Program-made: the position numbers and the translations under genes
Origin: Catalimonadaceae bacterium JC749
GTDB lineage: Bacteria > Bacteroidota > Bacteroidia > Cytophagales > Cyclobacteriaceae
DNA length: 64,000 nucleotides
Direction: 5' to 3'
Assembly (NCBI GenBank): GCA_021730635.1
Contig: JAJNNC010000003.1
Location: 496,001-560,000 of the forward strand
The notes under the pieces: model-generated
The model's database searches: none
What the model was told of the DNA's origin: nothing
Seen by the model: the letters and a program-made list of their open reading frames with translations, nothing else
In this document: one piece after another, positions 8,501 to 16,275 of the stretch
How the letters are laid out: every line of letters starts with the position of its first letter
Position numbering within the stretch: the first letter of the stretch is position 1

Positions 8501-9542
8501 AGACAATGAACAGGAAGGTTATATAGAAATCGTACTGGATACCGGCTGGAACCTGATTGGCAATCCCTTTCCTTTTGCCATCAACTGGAATGCTATCTTG
8601 GCAGCGAATCCGGAAGCCAATCTTCCTCAACCACCCAAAATATTAAGCAATGGTATTTATGAGAACGCTACTTCACTGGCTGTATATCAGGGTGCTTTTA
8701 TAAGAAATGAAGGAGATACCTTAAGCCTCCGTGTCCCTGTGAGTGCTAAAACAACTGCAGCCCGCTACCAGCAGCCTGATACAGTCATGGCACATCGCAG
8801 CGGATCCTGGTGGGTGCCGCTGTCTGTGATGGCCAATGGTCTGGGGTATCGCCTCAGTGGCTTTGGCATGCATCCGGAAGCACAACCCGGAGTAGATCGC
8901 TATGATGACTACCCTGTTCCCCGTTTTCAGCAATATCTGGAACTCACATTTGAGAACCCTGCCGGAGCAGGAACCCGGCTCACCCGTGATGTGGTTCCCT
9001 GGTCTGACACCCACACCTGGACTTTTGACGTTGCTGCCCACAAGGGCGGACAAACCGTAAGCCTGCAATGGAACAATGGCCAGTTGTCTGATCCTTCCAA
9101 ACAATTACTGCTGCTGGATGTACAAAACCACAAGGTGATCAATATGGGTCAGCAACAGGAATACACATTTTTTATGACAGAAAAAAATAAGACCTTTAAA
9201 GTATTCTATGGAAATCCGGAAGCCATTGCCGAGAGGATGCTACCGGATCAGATTTACATAAGCAATCCTTATCCTAATCCTGCAGGTGCAGAGGTGTTTC
9301 TGAGTGTTTCTTTGCCCGGGCAACAACAGGAATACCAACTGATCATGCATATTTACGACCTGAGAGGAAATCTGGTAGAAAAGCGCCATTGGGAGCATCT
9401 GTCTCCTGGATTCCATTCTTTGCGCTGGTCACGGCTCCATTCTTCGGGAGGAAGCATGCCCCCTGGCCTTTATATGTACCGGATTCAGGTAGCGGGATAC
9501 TCATGGACACACTCAGGAAAAATATATGTCCAGGGCTTCTAA
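5517..9542 (+). CDS. T9SS-secreted FG-GAP/IPT surface protein with a giant acidic insert
   Basis: The 1341-residue product has a signal peptide (the Met at 5541, MKRFLLLP, gives the more typical start). Residues about 60-240 and 455-615 hold FG-GAP/VCBS repeats with calcium-loop motifs such as DIDQDGNPDV, DINGDAFPDI, DLDGDGYTDI and DVDGDGDLDV, which fold into a beta-propeller. Between two blades lies an Asp/Glu/Asn tract of about 185 residues. Two IPT/TIG Ig-like domains follow (about 625-790). The last 90 residues (ISNPYPNPAGAEVFLSV ... GLYMYRIQVAG) are a Por/type IX sorting domain, so the protein should cross the outer membrane by T9SS and be anchored or released. It is probably co-transcribed with the three upstream exported proteins. 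Role: adhesin or binding protein, by family. Confidence 0.85.
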   Translation: MTLFLPNFMKRFLLLPPYTLLIKSAVVFSCLSMVCGQPAPHSGAPLSGKHKAAGQTPAALAEINFTVENIADQGSHMDVADIDQDGNPDVVVTYEQDGELAWYQNDGNGKFKKNSLKEVAAPARIVRVADINGDAFPDILAGRDVLVCYFGDASETFSNYTILSDEVDNLFDIQTGDLDNDGDQDILVGSQTAGQLIWYLNNGQGSFTKKILTVGNPYGIISLSTSDINGDQLPDIIAAYREVDNPDGSSANSKKRGKDKDKEKKEDDDDDDEDDEDDEDEEDDDDDEEEDEDDEEDEDEDKEDDDDKEDKEDKEDKEEDDNGEDENEEDEGEDNENDEEEENNNEDNEEDEEEDNDNEEEEDTDEEQNEEDNDNDEEEENTNNEEEEEDTEEEQNEEDNDNGEDSDDDTEEEQNEEEGNENNEEEEENNNNEDNEEDPDEEGQNEPVIARKIVYFLNLGGGNFSNEILLTDALQHPESVFAADLDGDGYTDILSASTDDSRVAWYRNLSGESSGNLFGNMITISTNLSGVKEAIALDVDGDGDLDVVTGTYKNKNKRTVWFENTGDGSFNSTENIITAEHLRWLASTDIEGDGDQDVIAANPYNPRKIYLYKNQAPPPPPPLFNDFSPKITEKDSIVVIEGAYFGDERQVKVNVGEVAAEVLDVNAEGTQLSIRVPDLYPGNYPIQITARGKSVSHTEELSVQPLMLSLTPASGLAGSELIITGDNFRSDAGDIQVKLGNSVMTEGFSVNEAGTEIMTQIPTPLEPGTYQVQTVVNGIASASLPYQVTDSTTTPVDSTPPEFISNNFSEANLDSTSTVLSLSVKIREDASLIQEVRIHYSGITEDVQKNTKVLYPNTDNYDVSIDIPVTEADEMGLKCQFVAVNSLGLSDTLGHFTYRAYQFKNNLLYDGQKEKPEQSDYRIIALPFRTAVVTETWQGDSIQTYTKKDWRLFRYKNGEYEEYLSQGFTSFSPGKGYMFIQKNFSFDVQGQVASLDNEQEGYIEIVLDTGWNLIGNPFPFAINWNAILAANPEANLPQPPKILSNGIYENATSLAVYQGAFIRNEGDTLSLRVPVSAKTTAARYQQPDTVMAHRSGSWWVPLSVMANGLGYRLSGFGMHPEAQPGVDRYDDYPVPRFQQYLELTFENPAGAGTRLTRDVVPWSDTHTWTFDVAAHKGGQTVSLQWNNGQLSDPSKQLLLLDVQNHKVINMGQQQEYTFFMTEKNKTFKVFYGNPEAIAERMLPDQIYISNPYPNPAGAEVFLSVSLPGQQQEYQLIMHIYDLRGNLVEKRHWEHLSPGFHSLRWSRLHSSGGSMPPGLYMYRIQVAGYSWTHSGKIYVQGF
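6292..6852 (+). repeat. Low-complexity acidic tract inside the FG-GAP protein
   Basis: The coding strand is nearly pure purine with gat/gac/gaa/gag codons. It encodes Lys/Glu first (KDKDKEKKED), then long Asp/Glu runs, then Asn-spiced units in which EEEQNEEDNDN-like blocks recur at least three times. The repeated structure suggests slippage expansion. The long open frames on the opposite strand here (Ser-rich or Leu/Ile-rich) are artefacts of this composition. Confidence 0.9.
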
Positions 9543-9562
9543 ATCATATGGGTTCTGTTGCG

Positions 9563-10621
9563 TTAAGGGTTGTTTTTTTGGAGTTGTTGTAAATCCTGGG
9601 AGCTTATTCCGTGATATTCCAATACAGGCAGAATCGTCTGATACTGGTTTTCAGCGGGCACCTTTCCTTGCTGCAAGTCTTCTATCATATGAATTCTCTG
9701 ATAGACAATCCGGATGGTACTGTCTGTAAAACTGATAATCTTGTTTCTTAATTGCTCAGGAGACAGCGACTGGTTTTGCTGCGGGGTATATAACTGATAA
9801 TATGACGCCTTGTGCGCAGAAAAGGAAGTGCCTTCAGCTTCTTGTTGTCTGGTAAACACATCTCCCTCCGGCGTGTATGTTTGCAAAGCCGGTGTCATAA
9901 TTTCATCCATCAGCTGCCGGGAGAATTGACCAAAGGCAGGATGAGAAACCGGAAAGCGGGTTTGAAAAGCAGCGAAGTGGCAGTGTTTTTCTATCAGCAA
10001 TTGTACAATTGAGGAAGGAGAAACCTGGGTAGTGGCTTCCTGCGCATGATTTCCGGCATCACCCACCAGGATCAGTATGTTAGACTCTCCCTTTTTCAGG
10101 TGCTCAGATTGCAGAGATGTTTCCAGCGCATAGTAAACCGCTTCAGGTTCATCCTGGTCATATTGCACGGTTGTACTCAAATCACGAAGCCACTGGGCAG
10201 GAGTTTGACCTGTCATGGCACTGTTGAGGTAAAGCCAGGGACCTTCGGCAGCGTCTCTATAGCAGGCCGCTACAATATCTACCCGATACGACTGGCTGAT
10301 CGTCTCAACGGCAGAAGCGACAGCCGGAATATAAACCTCCATGCCCGGCGTTGCATCCACCAATAGCATCAGGTTGATATTGCTTTGATACTGTGCCGCC
10401 GTCTTTAACTTTTCCTGCACTGATGTGCTTCCCCCCTGTTCATCCACCACCGGAGCGGCAACAGGTTCTCTAGCAAGGGTGAGCGCATCGGGCAATTGCT
10501 GATAAAGCCGTATGACAGCAGCAATGGCAACCATAGTTATGATGCCTATCGCTAAAAACTTCCGTACCGCTGTCTTGCGTTCCTGGTCGTTCAGAGGCTT
10601 TATCCTGTTACTCATGAGCAC
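9563..10621 (-). CDS. Membrane-anchored protein with vWA-like domain; TssO N-terminus and TssR-like vWA, T6SSiii-related (inferred)
   Basis: The product has 352 residues. The N-terminus (RIKPLNDQERKTAVRKFL, then a membrane helix at about 25-42) looks like TssO of the Bacteroidota type VI system as I remember it. Residues about 75-260 resemble a von Willebrand A domain: INLMLLVDATPGMEVYIPAV with a degenerate metal site (DATPG instead of DxSxS), followed by a second strand ILILVGDAGNHA. A vWA domain is also expected for TssR. The tail after 290 is helical. It follows the TssN-like gene by 40 bases on the same strand, matching the N-then-O order of T6SSiii loci. The membrane/vWA reading is fairly sure; the T6SS link is inference. 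Confidence 0.6.
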   Translation of the reverse strand: MLMSNRIKPLNDQERKTAVRKFLAIGIITMVAIAAVIRLYQQLPDALTLAREPVAAPVVDEQGGSTSVQEKLKTAAQYQSNINLMLLVDATPGMEVYIPAVASAVETISQSYRVDIVAACYRDAAEGPWLYLNSAMTGQTPAQWLRDLSTTVQYDQDEPEAVYYALETSLQSEHLKKGESNILILVGDAGNHAQEATTQVSPSSIVQLLIEKHCHFAAFQTRFPVSHPAFGQFSRQLMDEIMTPALQTYTPEGDVFTRQQEAEGTSFSAHKASYYQLYTPQQNQSLSPEQLRNKIISFTDSTIRIVYQRIHMIEDLQQGKVPAENQYQTILPVLEYHGISSQDLQQLQKNNP

Positions 10622-10661
10622 AATCTATAGTTAAAGATCTGCACAGCACGCTTCGCTGTGG

Positions 10662-11492
10662 TTAATAGGCCAAACTAACCCTCTTGGCATACACTAATAC
10701 ATTTTCATACAATTGATTTCGATAAACGCTGATGTTAGGATTTACTATTTCTTTCTTTTTCCACCAGGCAGGCCTGGTATAGAAGTACCAGCCAAAAGGA
10801 TCATTTTTCGTGTTGGCCATGATAGGATCGTCAGGATGCTGTTGGTTATAATGATGTAGAAAGTAATGAAAAACATCGCTAACTTTCATGTTCATAGGAG
10901 CCCGCACTGTGAAACGGGTATAAGAAGGGCGGTACATATTCTTTGTAAGACGAAAATGTAAAAGGATGGCCTCCCCTTCTATGGATGTTGGTAATTCCAT
11001 TGTGTCGAGGTATTGCCAGAAATAATATATTTCATCAGGAATATTTTTCCATAATGCAATAGATTTATGTATCAGAAAAGGCAATAAAAACGGAAGAATA
11101 GCACCGGCCTGCAGCCAGCCGGCCGTCTCCTTGCTTTCCCACTGGTATACCCATAAATAACCGGCACCTCCTAACAGCAGTAAAAGCAGTGTAAACAAAA
11201 ACTCTACGGAAAAGCGATCCGTCCTGCTCCAGGGCTGGAACTGATACATAAACCACACCTGTAAAAAACCTAAAAACAGAAACGCTATCAGCAGGATAAT
11301 ACAATAAGTCTGCGGACTGTTTACCTGCCAGGCTCCTAACATACCTACTACGCAAAACAGAAGAACAAAAGCAGCAAGATGTGTCACAATGTTACCTGGC
11401 TTTGCAGCTGGCTGGGAGCGGAAGAATAGGATAGCCATGATCAAAGCCGCTATGATAAAAAATATCGGAATATAATTAAATGTAGCGTTCAT
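10662..11492 (-). CDS. TssN-like inner-membrane protein (type VI secretion subtype iii)
   Basis: The 276-residue product has five predicted membrane helices in the first 155 residues (about 8-25, 36-55, 64-82, 97-115, 128-146), then a soluble domain. The soluble part contains FTVRAPMNMKVSDVFHYF, YNQQHPDDPI, FGWYFYTRPAWWKKK and ENVLVYAKRVSL, a set of motifs I associate with TssN, a membrane component specific to the Bacteroidota T6SS (T6SSiii). TssN helps build the membrane/baseplate side of the contractile apparatus. No sheath, Hcp, baseplate or ClpV gene is in the window, so this may be an orphan or a paralogue used by another envelope machine. The family call rests on memory and needs a profile search. 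Confidence 0.6.
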   Translation of the reverse strand: MNATFNYIPIFFIIAALIMAILFFRSQPAAKPGNIVTHLAAFVLLFCVVGMLGAWQVNSPQTYCIILLIAFLFLGFLQVWFMYQFQPWSRTDRFSVEFLFTLLLLLLGGAGYLWVYQWESKETAGWLQAGAILPFLLPFLIHKSIALWKNIPDEIYYFWQYLDTMELPTSIEGEAILLHFRLTKNMYRPSYTRFTVRAPMNMKVSDVFHYFLHHYNQQHPDDPIMANTKNDPFGWYFYTRPAWWKKKEIVNPNISVYRNQLYENVLVYAKRVSLAY

Positions 11493-11503
11493 TTACAATA
11501 ACG

Positions 11504-11519
11504 TAGGGTAAGTACCCTA
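11504..11519. promoter_or_regulatory. Perfect inverted repeat just upstream of the tssN-like gene
   Basis: TAGGGTA-ag-TACCCTA is a perfect 7-base inverted repeat, 11 bases before the start codon at 11492 on the minus strand. At this distance it could be an operator or a hairpin that masks the ribosome-binding region. No matching copy was found elsewhere in the window. Confidence 0.4.
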
Positions 11520-11914
11520 TTTTAGCAAAAATCCAACAAACTCTTTCACATTATTTATCATTACTTTCATGTAATAACAAGAAAACTGATTGATAGTTGT
11601 CTCATGCTGAGATAGACTAACCTGCTTCCTGCTCATCCGGTAAAAGACCTCGCAGAGACAATGCCTGTACTGAGGCTACCTATTATCAAAAATAGTAACT
11701 CTAAGCAAACAAGCCTGTATCCTTTTATTGTCTAACAATAAAAAAGGGCTTCTGATGCCACCTATACCTTCCCGGACCGATCCTTCCTCCATAGAAGATC
11801 AGGGCATAATTTAATCCTGTGAAAGTTTAAACCCTTATCCTGCAGTCTGAGTTAATGATGGTACCTGACATGATTTTTCTTTAACTTTTTATCTATTTTT
11901 TAATGTAGCAACAC
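11520..11914. other. Intergenic region between divergent tssN-like and kelch genes
   Basis: No gene is supported here. The region must hold two divergent promoters, but no exact TAnnTTTG box stands out. A hairpin can form at 11721-11746 (CCTTTTATTGT against ACAATAAAAAAGG, with two extra A's), which could end a short transcript. The rest is AT-rich and without other recognisable structure. Confidence 0.5.
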
Positions 11915-14626
11915 ATGAAGGGCTCCTATTTTACCTGCTTGATGCCCGTTATTACTGGATTATGTTCAGGAATTATTGTATTTTTTATATTCCAGCCATT
12001 GGCTGCGCAGCAAACTCCTGTGGGAAGCTGGTCGACAGAAGTATTTACTGGTAATGTTCCCAGAGAGCGGCATGAGTCTGGTTTTGCCCGTGTAGGCAAT
12101 CAGTTTTATCTTCTGGGAGGACGAGGTAGGAAAAGGATTCAGGTCTATGATCCTCAAACAAAACAGTGGAGCAATACGCAAACCTTTACGAGAAACATTC
12201 ATCACTTTCAGGCTGTCACTTACGACAATAAAATTTACATCCTCGGGGCCTTAACAGGCAGCTATCCTGCCGAAGATCCTCTCCCTCATATCATGATCTA
12301 TGACCCGGAAGCTGATTCACTTTTCAAAGGCCCGGCTATCCCGGTAGAACGCCAAAGAGGTTCTGCCGGTGTGGTGGTATATCAGAATAAATTTTACCTG
12401 ATAAGCGGGAACCGCAATGGTCATAGTGCTTATATGGAAGATAGTATCACGCGTGCGAACGTACCCTGGTTTGATGAATACGACCCGGCAACGGATACCT
12501 GGAAAATATTGCCTGATGCCCCCCGTGCCAGAGACCATTTCGCCGCTGCCGTGATCGGGGATAAGCTGTATGTGGCGGCCGGACGCCGTTCTCAATTTGG
12601 TACCACAAAAGGAACTTTCAAGGACGTGGAATCAGCCGTAGATGTGTATGATTTTGCCTTGGGTCAATGGCTCACCGATAGCCTGACCAACCCTATCCCT
12701 ACGCCCCGTGCCGGTGCCTCCGTGGCAGTGCTCAACGAAGAACTGATTGTCATGGGGGGGGAAGTGGCCAATAATCCGCCGGGTAATCTGGCCCTGGCTG
12801 TCACGGAAGTGTTGAACCCTGAAGCAGGCACCTGGCGTACTTTAACACCCATGCAACTGGGCCGCCATGCCACCCAAGCGGTAGTGTATCAAAATAAGAT
12901 TTATGTGCCTGCCGGCTCAAAAACCAAAGGAGCCACGGAGATTACCGCTTCCGAAAACTTTATGGAAGTTTTTTCCTATAGCGATTCTATCGCAGCTACC
13001 TGGACCCACACAGACCCTGCGCCAGAGGCTCGCGGAGAAGCGCAGTGCATTGAGTATGAGGGAGAGTTGTATTTCTTCAATGGTTTTGCCCAAGGGATCA
13101 AGATTTTGAATTCTTGTATGAAATATCATCCTGCTACCAACCAGTGGACCCCACTGGCCCCCATGCCCTCACAGCCTGACGGGACACCCTGGGCAGTTAC
13201 TCATGCCGGGATTGCCCTGGTTGGTGATACCGTCTGGATAGTAGGCGGCAGAATCGGAGATCATCCGGGTCCGGTGACCGCTAAAGTATGGTGGTACAAA
13301 ATTTCTACCAATACCTGGACGGAAGGTCCTGCTCTTCCGGTACCTGTTGGCGGAGGAGGGTTGGCACGACTGGGCAGGAATCTTCACTACATCGGCGGTT
13401 TTGATAGTCTGGCTGCGTGTGATGTCAACTATCATTGGGTATACGATCTGGATCATCCGGAAGCCGGTTGGCAGGATCTGACCAACCTCTCCCCTTTGCC
13501 AGAACCACGAAACCATTTCAGTACGGTGACACTGGCTGGTAAAATGTATGCCATTGCCGGACAACATGGTCATGACGGCTGCCTGGAAGGAGAAGACGTA
13601 CAATCAGTCCATGTGTATGATCCCGTAACCGACTTGTGGAGCCAGTTGGCAGACTTCCCCTATGAGGAATCTCATGCAGAGCCCAGCAGTTTTGCCCTGG
13701 ATGGAAAAATTTATGTTGTGGGCGGACAGGTTCAGGGCGACAGGGTCATCCGCTATGATCCGGTGGCGGAACAATGGACAGAGCTCACCCAGTATCAGTT
13801 ACCCGAGATGCTGTTAGCACCAGCCGCCCGTATTTTTGGAGATACTTTGCTCGTTGCCACAGGAGGTGTTACCAATACGGCTACGCCGACAGACGCGATC
13901 CGCTACAAAACCATAGAACGTATTCCTGACAAACGATTGGGATTTCATCCGGCACAGCTAAGCGACAGCCTGGCAGGAGATACCACCCATCGCTCAGACA
14001 TAATCTTGTACAACCTGGCCGAGCCCATACCTTATGTCATTGATACCAGCCAGCTACCCTCCTGGATTACTGTGAATAAAACACAGGGCACGGCCCAGGA
14101 ATCTTTTGAAGAACTGACCCTTACCCTGGGAGACACCAGCCTTACCACAGGCACTTATGAATATCAGTTGGTGGCCACAGCCTCCGGATACACACCGGCT
14201 ACCATGAATATCACCTTAATAGTGACACAGACAGAACAACCTGAGGAGCCAGAACAACCACAAGAGCCAGAAGAGCCTGAGGAACCGGAAGAACCAGAGC
14301 AACCCGAGGAGCCTGAAGAACCCGTAGGTATTACAGATACACTCTCCGCCATGCCTGTTTCCACAGACTTCATGGTATTTCCTAACCCTGCCGAAACAGA
14401 GATTATACTATTCGCACCGGGTTTAGAGCCAGGAAAACCTTTTCAAGTAGCGCTGATTGACCTGCTGGGAAGACACTATAAAACCTATGAGTGGCCTCAG
14501 ACACAGAAAAATCATCAATACTTCCTATCGGTGGAAGGATTACCCAAAGGAATGTATATCATGCAAATTACCCAGGGAAGCTGGCAGCAAAGACAGCGAT
14601 TGATGAAACTATCCACACAACCTTGA
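11915..14626 (+). CDS. Kelch-repeat protein secreted by the type IX system
   Basis: The 903-residue product has an N-terminal signal anchor/peptide ending near AAQ. Residues about 45-345 and 355-665 contain two sets of kelch motifs, each strand pair showing the G-G doublet (FYLLGGRGRK, IYILGAL, LYVAAGRRS, LIVMGGEV; then VWIVGGRIG, LHYIGGFD, MYAIAGQHG, IYVVGGQV) with a Tyr/Trp spaced after; this gives about two six-bladed beta-propellers. A Cadherin-like/BACON-type strand segment follows (about 690-770). A Pro-Glu linker near 774-805 leads to a Por sorting domain (FMVFPNPAETEIILF ... GMYIMQITQG). So it is a T9SS cargo at the cell surface, probably carbohydrate- or protein-binding. It is convergent with the lipoprotein gene at 14643. 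Confidence 0.88.
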   Translation: MKGSYFTCLMPVITGLCSGIIVFFIFQPLAAQQTPVGSWSTEVFTGNVPRERHESGFARVGNQFYLLGGRGRKRIQVYDPQTKQWSNTQTFTRNIHHFQAVTYDNKIYILGALTGSYPAEDPLPHIMIYDPEADSLFKGPAIPVERQRGSAGVVVYQNKFYLISGNRNGHSAYMEDSITRANVPWFDEYDPATDTWKILPDAPRARDHFAAAVIGDKLYVAAGRRSQFGTTKGTFKDVESAVDVYDFALGQWLTDSLTNPIPTPRAGASVAVLNEELIVMGGEVANNPPGNLALAVTEVLNPEAGTWRTLTPMQLGRHATQAVVYQNKIYVPAGSKTKGATEITASENFMEVFSYSDSIAATWTHTDPAPEARGEAQCIEYEGELYFFNGFAQGIKILNSCMKYHPATNQWTPLAPMPSQPDGTPWAVTHAGIALVGDTVWIVGGRIGDHPGPVTAKVWWYKISTNTWTEGPALPVPVGGGGLARLGRNLHYIGGFDSLAACDVNYHWVYDLDHPEAGWQDLTNLSPLPEPRNHFSTVTLAGKMYAIAGQHGHDGCLEGEDVQSVHVYDPVTDLWSQLADFPYEESHAEPSSFALDGKIYVVGGQVQGDRVIRYDPVAEQWTELTQYQLPEMLLAPAARIFGDTLLVATGGVTNTATPTDAIRYKTIERIPDKRLGFHPAQLSDSLAGDTTHRSDIILYNLAEPIPYVIDTSQLPSWITVNKTQGTAQESFEELTLTLGDTSLTTGTYEYQLVATASGYTPATMNITLIVTQTEQPEEPEQPQEPEEPEEPEEPEQPEEPEEPVGITDTLSAMPVSTDFMVFPNPAETEIILFAPGLEPGKPFQVALIDLLGRHYKTYEWPQTQKNHQYFLSVEGLPKGMYIMQITQGSWQQRQRLMKLSTQP

Positions 14627-14650
14627 AAAGATCAAGTCAGGCTCAAGGTT
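14619..14650. terminator. Candidate bidirectional hairpin between convergent genes
   Basis: AACCTTGA at 14619-14626 pairs perfectly with TCAAGGTT at 14643-14650 around a 16-base loop, spanning the two convergent stop codons. There is no strong T-tract, so intrinsic termination would be weak. Confidence 0.3.
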
Positions 14651-15392
14651 CCTTATATTCTATATACATACAATTGTTGCAGGCACCGGGAGACGTTTCT
14701 CCATAAAAGTCTAAAGTGACTTCCATACCATAAGTGCCTTCTATACCGTGGCGCACCTGTAGCTGCGTTTGGGTAGGGGCATGCGTAGCGGTCACTGTAT
14801 AACGGCCAATAGGCACGTCGGGAATTTTAGAATAATAATCTGTGCGGGGCGCTCCGCAACGCGATGTAAAAGGGGATAAGGTCGATCCGTCTATGGCAGT
14901 ACCCACAGGGGTAAAAGTAAAATCAATGTTTTCAACATCATACATTTCACTGTCAGGATCTCTGTACAGGTAGACAAAACCGCCATAGAAGGTGCCGGGA
15001 TTCATAGGGTTTTCTCCCGTCAGCTTCCATTGAAAATTACGCACAGCGCCTTCTTCTCCGGCAAAACTGTCTGCCTTGTCCGGATGCAGATCAATGACAA
15101 AATGATGTCCGTTGTATTCCTTTTCTATCTGTGCATAGGTCCGCCATGATCCTATAGAAGTCTTGATCTTATAGTTTCCCTGCGCATCGGTAGTGGCAGA
15201 CATCCCCGAGTTAAAGAAAATGGTATTATCCACAAAAATGCTGGCTCCTGCTATCGGATGGCCCTGGGTATCCACTACCCTGCCCGTAGCATAGCCGGTT
15301 TCTGCCTGCGGTGTTTCAGCTTCTTCTTCTATACAACTACTTGCCAGTAGCAGGAGCTGGCTGATGAGATAAAAGCGCAGTAATTTTTTCAT
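14643..15392 (-). CDS. Lipoprotein with carboxypeptidase-regulatory-like domain
   Basis: The 249-residue product has a lipoprotein signal with lipobox LASSC (Cys 20) followed by acidic residues, which in Bacteroidota often directs export to the cell surface. Residues about 32-90 (ATGRVVDTQGHPIAGASIFVD ... TTDAQGNYKIKT) are a clear carboxypeptidase D regulatory-like (CarboxypepD_reg) beta-sandwich. The rest is beta-rich with four late cysteines (two near CNNC) and has no known family. It ends 16 bases from the kelch gene and is followed upstream by the small exported protein at 15444. A binding or scaffold role at the surface is the most likely use. Confidence 0.8.
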   Translation of the reverse strand: MKKLLRFYLISQLLLLASSCIEEEAETPQAETGYATGRVVDTQGHPIAGASIFVDNTIFFNSGMSATTDAQGNYKIKTSIGSWRTYAQIEKEYNGHHFVIDLHPDKADSFAGEEGAVRNFQWKLTGENPMNPGTFYGGFVYLYRDPDSEMYDVENIDFTFTPVGTAIDGSTLSPFTSRCGAPRTDYYSKIPDVPIGRYTVTATHAPTQTQLQVRHGIEGTYGMEVTLDFYGETSPGACNNCMYIEYKEP

Positions 15393-15443
15393 AGTTTATT
15401 GGGTTATTGTTTTAGATGGTTGGTGATTTTGAAATATGGTATG

Positions 15444-16031
15444 TTAATATCCGGTCGTACTGAATTCGGCAGCGAAAGGAATTTCTTCATGGATTTGCTG
15501 ATGGTCCACTTCCTCATGGTAAACCAGGACACCACTTACGGAACCTTCCAAGACCTCCCCTGCTTTTCCTAATTTGCGAATCACTACTTTGCCGTTGCTA
15601 AAGAAAAAGTTGCCTTCCCGGTCTTCCCAGAAACTGTTGTAGGCTACATGTTTTTTTGAAGGGAATCTTCCCAGCACATAAACGCCTTCTCCAAATGAAA
15701 AACTGCCTATTTCCGGTTTTTCTACCATAATGACAAGCCCATGTTTACCGCTGGCCGAAGAGGTTTCGTGCATGACAATCTGCAAAGAAGTGCCTACCTT
15801 CTCTTCAGTAACACGCACGTGGGGAAAGGATTGTCCATCAATCCGAAATGAGTTGTTTTCTCTGACATCCGGTAAGGGTAATCCTTCTGACTTTTCTCCA
15901 TAAACGGATGGCATATCAACGGGCAGCAACAGGGAATAGCCTGCCGGGGTTTGCACATCCTCTGACTGAAGGGCTGTGGTCCACCACAGGATCAGGCCAG
16001 CGCACAGCAGGTATAGATTACTAGAGATCAT
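15444..16031 (-). CDS. Small exported protein of unknown function
   Basis: The 195-residue product starts with a hydrophobic signal (residues 5-20). The mature part is mostly short beta strands with alternating Phe/Val and charged residues (for example SFSFGEGVYVLGRFPSKKH and FFFSNGKVVIRKLG). No family motif was recognised. It has its own candidate promoter at 16061-16068 and precedes the lipoprotein gene at 14643-15392 by 51 bases on the same strand, so the two are probably co-transcribed. Confidence 0.6.
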   Translation of the reverse strand: MISSNLYLLCAGLILWWTTALQSEDVQTPAGYSLLLPVDMPSVYGEKSEGLPLPDVRENNSFRIDGQSFPHVRVTEEKVGTSLQIVMHETSSASGKHGLVIMVEKPEIGSFSFGEGVYVLGRFPSKKHVAYNSFWEDREGNFFFSNGKVVIRKLGKAGEVLEGSVSGVLVYHEEVDHQQIHEEIPFAAEFSTTGY

Positions 16032-16060
16032 GATACAGACAGATTACGTTGTTTTTCTTA

Positions 16061-16068
16061 CAAAACTA
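16061..16068 (-). promoter_or_regulatory. -7 box TAGTTTTG for the 15444 gene
   Basis: Read on the minus strand, 16068-16061 is TAGTTTTG, an exact TAnnTTTG match 29 bases before the ATG at 16031. No convincing -33 TTTG is seen at the expected spacing. Confidence 0.45.
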
Positions 16069-16275
16069 CCATAATAAGTAGCCAGCGGAAATACCTCCTG
16101 CACTGTAATTCATCTACCATCTTTACGGTAATTTGCGAAAGAGGAAACCCCTGATCAATGCGTCGCCTTTTCCTGGTTAGTCGAACAAAAGTGGAAAAAA
16201 GTAAACGTGAATTTTATCTTTTACGTACAACTATGCTTACAAGACCGTGGATTTTACACTATATAGTTTTAATCC

